Source: Eubacterium sp. (lineage in GTDB: Bacteria; Bacillota; Clostridia; Lachnospirales; Lachnospiraceae). Taken from it: a stretch of 11,819 nucleotides of DNA. Both the position numbers and the translations under genes were made by a program. The stretch covers positions 1 through 11,819 of the forward strand of contig JAFSTZ010000349.1 of the NCBI GenBank assembly GCA_017445525.1, read 5' to 3'. A model generated the notes under the pieces. That model searched no databases and was not told the DNA's origin. It saw only the letters and a list, made by a program, of their open reading frames with translations. Within the stretch, counting starts at the first letter, position 1; the number at the start of each line of letters is the position of its first letter. Shown one piece after another: positions 9,189 to 11,819 of the stretch.

Positions 9189-10733
9189 TTATGATTTATC
9201 TACCTCATCCAGCAATCTCTCTCTGGTATTTAACTCCGGATCATCCATCACCAGCTCCAGAAGCCGTTTTAATTCTATACCTATGGCAGGCCCCGGCTCA
9301 AATCCTTTTTCATTTATCAGATCATTTCCCGTGATCGCAAGCTCCTTGATGGTAACCGCATCAGATGCCTCACAAACCTCACGATAGCACCTCTCACCTG
9401 CAGCCAGGACGGCGAGCTTTTCAGCCTTTTTATACTCGCTCTGTGCCAGGATATCCGCCCTCTGCAGCAAAAACAGTAAGGGCATCCTCTCTCTGCCGAT
9501 CCTGTTCATCAGCCGGCGTATCTGGCGCTTACCACCCGGTGCGTACACAAGCCCGGCACCGATGATCTCCCCTCCTGAAACCGGCTCGTCCGCAACCATC
9601 CCCTGACCGCTCACAGCTGATGCAACTTCCGATGAATCCGGCTCGTCCGCAACTCTTACACTGTTCTTATATCTTACATCATGATTTCTGACCAAAGCCT
9701 TCACAGTAGCTATAGTATCGTTGTCGAACTTCAGGCGGTGAAGTATCTGCCCTGCCATCTCCTCGCCCTGCACATCATGACCGTGAAAATGATCTATGCC
9801 CTTCTCGTCGGTAGTAATACACACCGGTTTTGCTATGTCGTGCAAGAGGGCTGCATAAACCAGTGCGATATACTGTTTTTTATTTATATTGTCATATCCA
9901 TCTATCAGTCGGTTTACTTCCGCTATAACTCTCAGTGTATGCTCGCCGACAGTATAACAGTGATGCGGATTGTGCTGCTCACACTTCATCATTTCATCAA
10001 ACTCCGGCAGGAAATACTTTGACAGTCCGGTCTCGTATGCAAGACGAAGTCGATCGGAACCTGATCGTATACTATTTGAGATCTCTTCCGATCCGTCAGC
10101 CGATCTACCCGATGCCCCACCTGAGAGCAACAGCTTTGTCAGCTCCACCTGTATCCTCTCGGCGCTGACATTTATAAGCGTGGGAGCAAGCTCCTTTATG
10201 GCAGCAAATGTCTCTTCCTCTATATCAAACAACAGCTGTCCTGCAAAGCGTATCCCGCGTAACATCCTGAGTGCATCCTCACCGAAGCGCTGCATCGGGT
10301 CGCCGACGCACCTGATGATACCGGCCTTCAGATCCTCCTGCCCGCCGTACAGATCGACGATACCCTTGGTGTCGCTGTAGGCCATGGCATTTATAGTGAA
10401 GTCTCTGCGCTTTAGATCCTCCTCCAGACTCGGTGTGAAGACAACCTCACTCGGATGCCTGTGATCCTTGTACTTTCCGTCCACTCTAAAGGTCGTAACC
10501 TCATACGACCCTCCACGCATAAGCACCGTGACTGTACCGTGCTCGATGCCCGTATCGACAGTCCGCCTGAATATCCTTTTTATATCCTCGGGCCTTGCCG
10601 ACGTAGTGATATCCCAGTCACCGGGTTCACGAAACAGAAGCATGTCCCGCACACATCCTCCTACGATATATGCCTCATACCCGTGATCTTCGAGTTCATC
10701 TATGATCTTTTTTGCTGCGATCGGAATAGTCAT
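9189..10733 (-). CDS. cca: CCA tRNA nucleotidyltransferase with HD domain
   Basis: Adds or repairs the CCA 3' end of tRNAs in the cytoplasm; class II polymerase-beta fold. Motifs in order: GGCVRD (25-30), the metal-binding DWD (39-41), RRDFTINAMAYS (109-120), DLYGGQEDL, and RFGEDALRMLRGIRF. An HD domain follows with HNPHHCYTVGEHT and LLHDIAKP (HD at 299-300), giving possible phosphohydrolase activity, though a lone poly(A) polymerase role is less likely. At 514 residues it is longer than usual. The excess is in a Ser/Gly-rich insert at about 205-227 and another at about 357-403 with a repeated VADEP. The longest frame starts 20 codons earlier with TTG at 10793, but that lies upstream of the predicted transcript start. 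ATG at 10733 with AGGAAG is preferred. First gene of the cca-ilvB-ilvN row. Confidence 0.94.
   Translation of the reverse strand: MTIPIAAKKIIDELEDHGYEAYIVGGCVRDMLLFREPGDWDITTSARPEDIKRIFRRTVDTGIEHGTVTVLMRGGSYEVTTFRVDGKYKDHRHPSEVVFTPSLEEDLKRRDFTINAMAYSDTKGIVDLYGGQEDLKAGIIRCVGDPMQRFGEDALRMLRGIRFAGQLLFDIEEETFAAIKELAPTLINVSAERIQVELTKLLLSGGASGRSADGSEEISNSIRSGSDRLRLAYETGLSKYFLPEFDEMMKCEQHNPHHCYTVGEHTLRVIAEVNRLIDGYDNINKKQYIALVYAALLHDIAKPVCITTDEKGIDHFHGHDVQGEEMAGQILHRLKFDNDTIATVKALVRNHDVRYKNSVRVADEPDSSEVASAVSGQGMVADEPVSGGEIIGAGLVYAPGGKRQIRRLMNRIGRERMPLLFLLQRADILAQSEYKKAEKLAVLAAGERCYREVCEASDAVTIKELAITGNDLINEKGFEPGPAIGIELKRLLELVMDDPELNTRERLLDEVDKS
9581..9653. repeat. Two 16-bp direct repeats inside cca
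   Basis: CCGGCTCGTCCGCAAC occurs at 9581-9596 and again at 9638-9653, 57 bases apart, a multiple of three. Both copies encode VADEP in the same frame, inside the second non-canonical insert of the protein. The pattern suggests a local in-frame duplication rather than a mobile repeat. Confidence 0.85.
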
Positions 10734-10743
10734 GTTTACTCTA

Positions 10744-10749
10744 CTTCCT
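10744..10749 (-). promoter_or_regulatory. Ribosome binding site deciding the cca start
   Basis: AGGAAG lies ten bases before ATG at 10733. Together with the predicted transcript start near 10777, it argues against the TTG start at 10793. Confidence 0.6.
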
Positions 10750-10783
10750 ATGCGATTATCTGTGCATCCAATACATAACCTAA

Positions 10784-10812
10784 AGTATATCAAACATGCA
10801 CGAAATCGTCAA
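10784..10812 (-). promoter_or_regulatory. SigA-type promoter of the cca-ilvB-ilvN row
   Basis: TTGACG (10807-10812) and TATACT (10784-10789) on the minus strand are 17 bases apart, with TGA giving an extended -10. Each hexamer matches the consensus at five of six positions. The start would be near 10777, leaving a leader of about 44 bases with no room for a riboswitch. Confidence 0.8.
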
Positions 10813-10815
10813 CAA

Positions 10816-10847
10816 AAAAATGCCCTTGCATTCGCAGGGGCATTTTT
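10816..10847. terminator. Bidirectional terminator-like hairpin between divergent promoters
   Basis: A 14-bp stem (10816-10829 with 10834-10847, one T-G wobble) closes over the loop ATTC. The core is TGCCCTTGC against GCAGGGGCA, and A/T runs on both sides give a T-tract in either direction: five T on plus, seven on minus. It has the form of a bidirectional intrinsic terminator, but both neighbouring genes point away from it. It would only stop antisense transcription or act as DNA or RNA structure at the promoters. Confidence 0.75.
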
Positions 10848-10854
10848 GTATAAT
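10826..10854 (+). promoter_or_regulatory. Probable SigA-type promoter of the HAMP sensor gene
   Basis: TTGCAT (10826-10831), a 17-base spacer and consensus TATAAT (10849-10854), with a predicted start near 10861 and a leader of about 39 bases. The -35 lies in the stem and loop of the hairpin at 10816-10847, so anything binding or shaping that repeat would affect this promoter. Confidence 0.65.
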
Positions 10855-10899
10855 AATGAGAGTGGGAGGGGTATCTCGGCAGAATAAAGGAAGGATAAT

Positions 10900-11819
10900 A
10901 TGAGAAAGTCATTCTTTTTTAAGCTTATATTATTGATCATACTTTTTGGTGTGGTTATCAGAGGGATCTTTCTTTATGTTTTGTATAAAAATGAATATGT
11001 AAACACGATGAATCGATCGAAGAATATGATCTATCTTGCTTCTGAGATGGCCGAGCAAACCCTGATGATCGAAGACCTTGGTGATTTTGAGTTCAGTGAT
11101 AAGGTTGACGATAAACTCAGTGAGATATGTGTTAAATGCGATATAACTTATCTGTATGCCGTAGAACTGAATGATGATGGCGTCACTCTGACATATAGGG
11201 CGATAGGTGTCGGTCCCAATGCAAACAAAAAGTATAAGAAAGAGAGACATCGCGGAGATGTGGTGTATAGTGATCAGCTTGATGATGCCATGAGATCAGT
11301 ATACAGTAAAAAGGACAAGTTCATCACTGAGCACTATAAAAATAAGTTTGATGATAATCTTGCGAGCTATCGCTATCTGGATCAAAAGTATAATACCTCA
11401 ACCAATTCATACGAGGAAGTCAGCAATCCCTTGATCATAGGAGCAGAGGTTTCCATCAGTACAGTTATGAGAAACTTTATCAAGAGGTTTATGATTTATT
11501 CACTTATTATTGCTGCATTTTCCTGGGCTATAATCATAACAGTGGTTTTGATCATAAGGCGTCGTGTATCAAGGCCTGTACGTAGGATAAGCAGCCGTAT
11601 GGACAGTTTTGTATCTGACAGAGACAAAGAGTTTGAACCGCTCCCGGTGAAGGGCCATGATGAATTTGCGACTATGTCCAGGTCCTTCAACAGTATGGCC
11701 GGGCAGATTGACGAGTATCTATCCAACATAGAGGAAATGACCAGAGAAAAGCATACCAGAGAAGCTGAGCTTTCGGTGGCAAAGAATATCCAGTTAGGAC
11801 TTTTGAAGCCCGGAAGTTC
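10900..11819 (+). CDS. Membrane sensor with HAMP domain, probable SpoIIE/RsbU-type phosphatase, 3' end outside window
   Basis: The 306 codons present start MRKSFFFKLILLIILFGVV. A first membrane segment lies at about 8-30, an extracytoplasmic region of about 165 residues follows, and a second membrane segment lies at about 197-219. A HAMP domain spans about 220-280, with P226 in SRPVRR and the DEF...SFNSM end. The last residues (EAELSVAKNIQLGLLKPG) match the linker that normally precedes a PP2C-type SpoIIE/RsbU domain. Such proteins dephosphorylate anti-anti-sigma factors, but that domain is beyond the edge, so the activity is inferred. The extracytoplasmic part (DITYLYAVELNDDGV) may be a Cache-like fold; I do not recognise a ligand. 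AAAGGA at 10887-10891 supports the start. Base composition is visibly more AT-rich than in the minus-strand genes. No regulatory partner lies in the window. Confidence 0.85.
   Translation, partial: MRKSFFFKLILLIILFGVVIRGIFLYVLYKNEYVNTMNRSKNMIYLASEMAEQTLMIEDLGDFEFSDKVDDKLSEICVKCDITYLYAVELNDDGVTLTYRAIGVGPNANKKYKKERHRGDVVYSDQLDDAMRSVYSKKDKFITEHYKNKFDDNLASYRYLDQKYNTSTNSYEEVSNPLIIGAEVSISTVMRNFIKRFMIYSLIIAAFSWAIIITVVLIIRRRVSRPVRRISSRMDSFVSDRDKEFEPLPVKGHDEFATMSRSFNSMAGQIDEYLSNIEEMTREKHTREAELSVAKNIQLGLLKPGS

Noticed and set aside
10083..10093. On the minus strand GATCGGAAGAG matches 11 bases of a common sequencing adapter
   Set aside because: The match stops there, lies in an uninterrupted cca frame, and is short enough to arise by chance in this GATCGG-rich insert; it does not look like contamination.
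10734..10793. Twenty extra N-terminal codons of cca from a TTG start
   Set aside because: The TTG start overlaps the edge of the predicted -10 region and lies upstream of the expected transcript start, and the ATG at 10733 begins where Cca homologues normally begin.

Overview
The window reads as a chromosomal segment of an anaerobic Firmicute, most likely a Lachnospiraceae-type Clostridium relative. This rests on gene content and protein style: strong AGGAGG-type ribosome binding sites, SigA-type promoters, an IlvB with a cysteine-rich insert that I recall from clostridial homologues, a PEGA-domain lipoprotein, and a HAMP/RsbU-type signalling protein. The genus cannot be fixed from the sequence alone. 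There are no phage, transposon, CRISPR, tRNA or rRNA signs.

Layout. Everything from 1 to 10733 is coded on the minus strand, so it reads right to left. cca (tRNA nucleotidyltransferase), ilvB and ilvN (acetolactate synthase large and small subunits) are closely spaced and share one good promoter at 10784-10812. Fifteen bases or so beyond ilvN a second promoter (6868-6896) starts another transcription unit. It begins with a 54-residue acidic small protein, followed by a TcaA-like single-pass membrane protein. A PEGA-domain lipoprotein with its own promoter follows, then an alpha-phosphoglucomutase and the glycogen branching enzyme glgB, which runs off the left edge. No strong terminator is visible between any of the minus-strand genes, so read-through along the whole row is possible.

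At the right end, a plus-strand gene (10900 to the edge) encodes a membrane sensor with an extracytoplasmic domain, a HAMP domain and the start of a linker typical of SpoIIE/RsbU-type phosphatases. It is cut by the window. It diverges from cca across a compact 166-base region in which two back-to-back promoters flank or overlap a 14-bp, terminator-grade hairpin.

How the genes fit together. cca repairs or adds tRNA 3' ends, and ilvBN commits pyruvate and 2-oxobutyrate to branched-chain amino acids. Phosphoglucomutase and GlgB connect glucose phosphates to glycogen. Between these housekeeping pairs sits the least understood part: a small acidic protein plus two envelope proteins that share a PEGA-like module. 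This is the best candidate for something undescribed. Several starts implied by the longest open frames are probably wrong (phosphoglucomutase, lipoprotein, cca); ribosome binding sites support shorter starts, which are used here.
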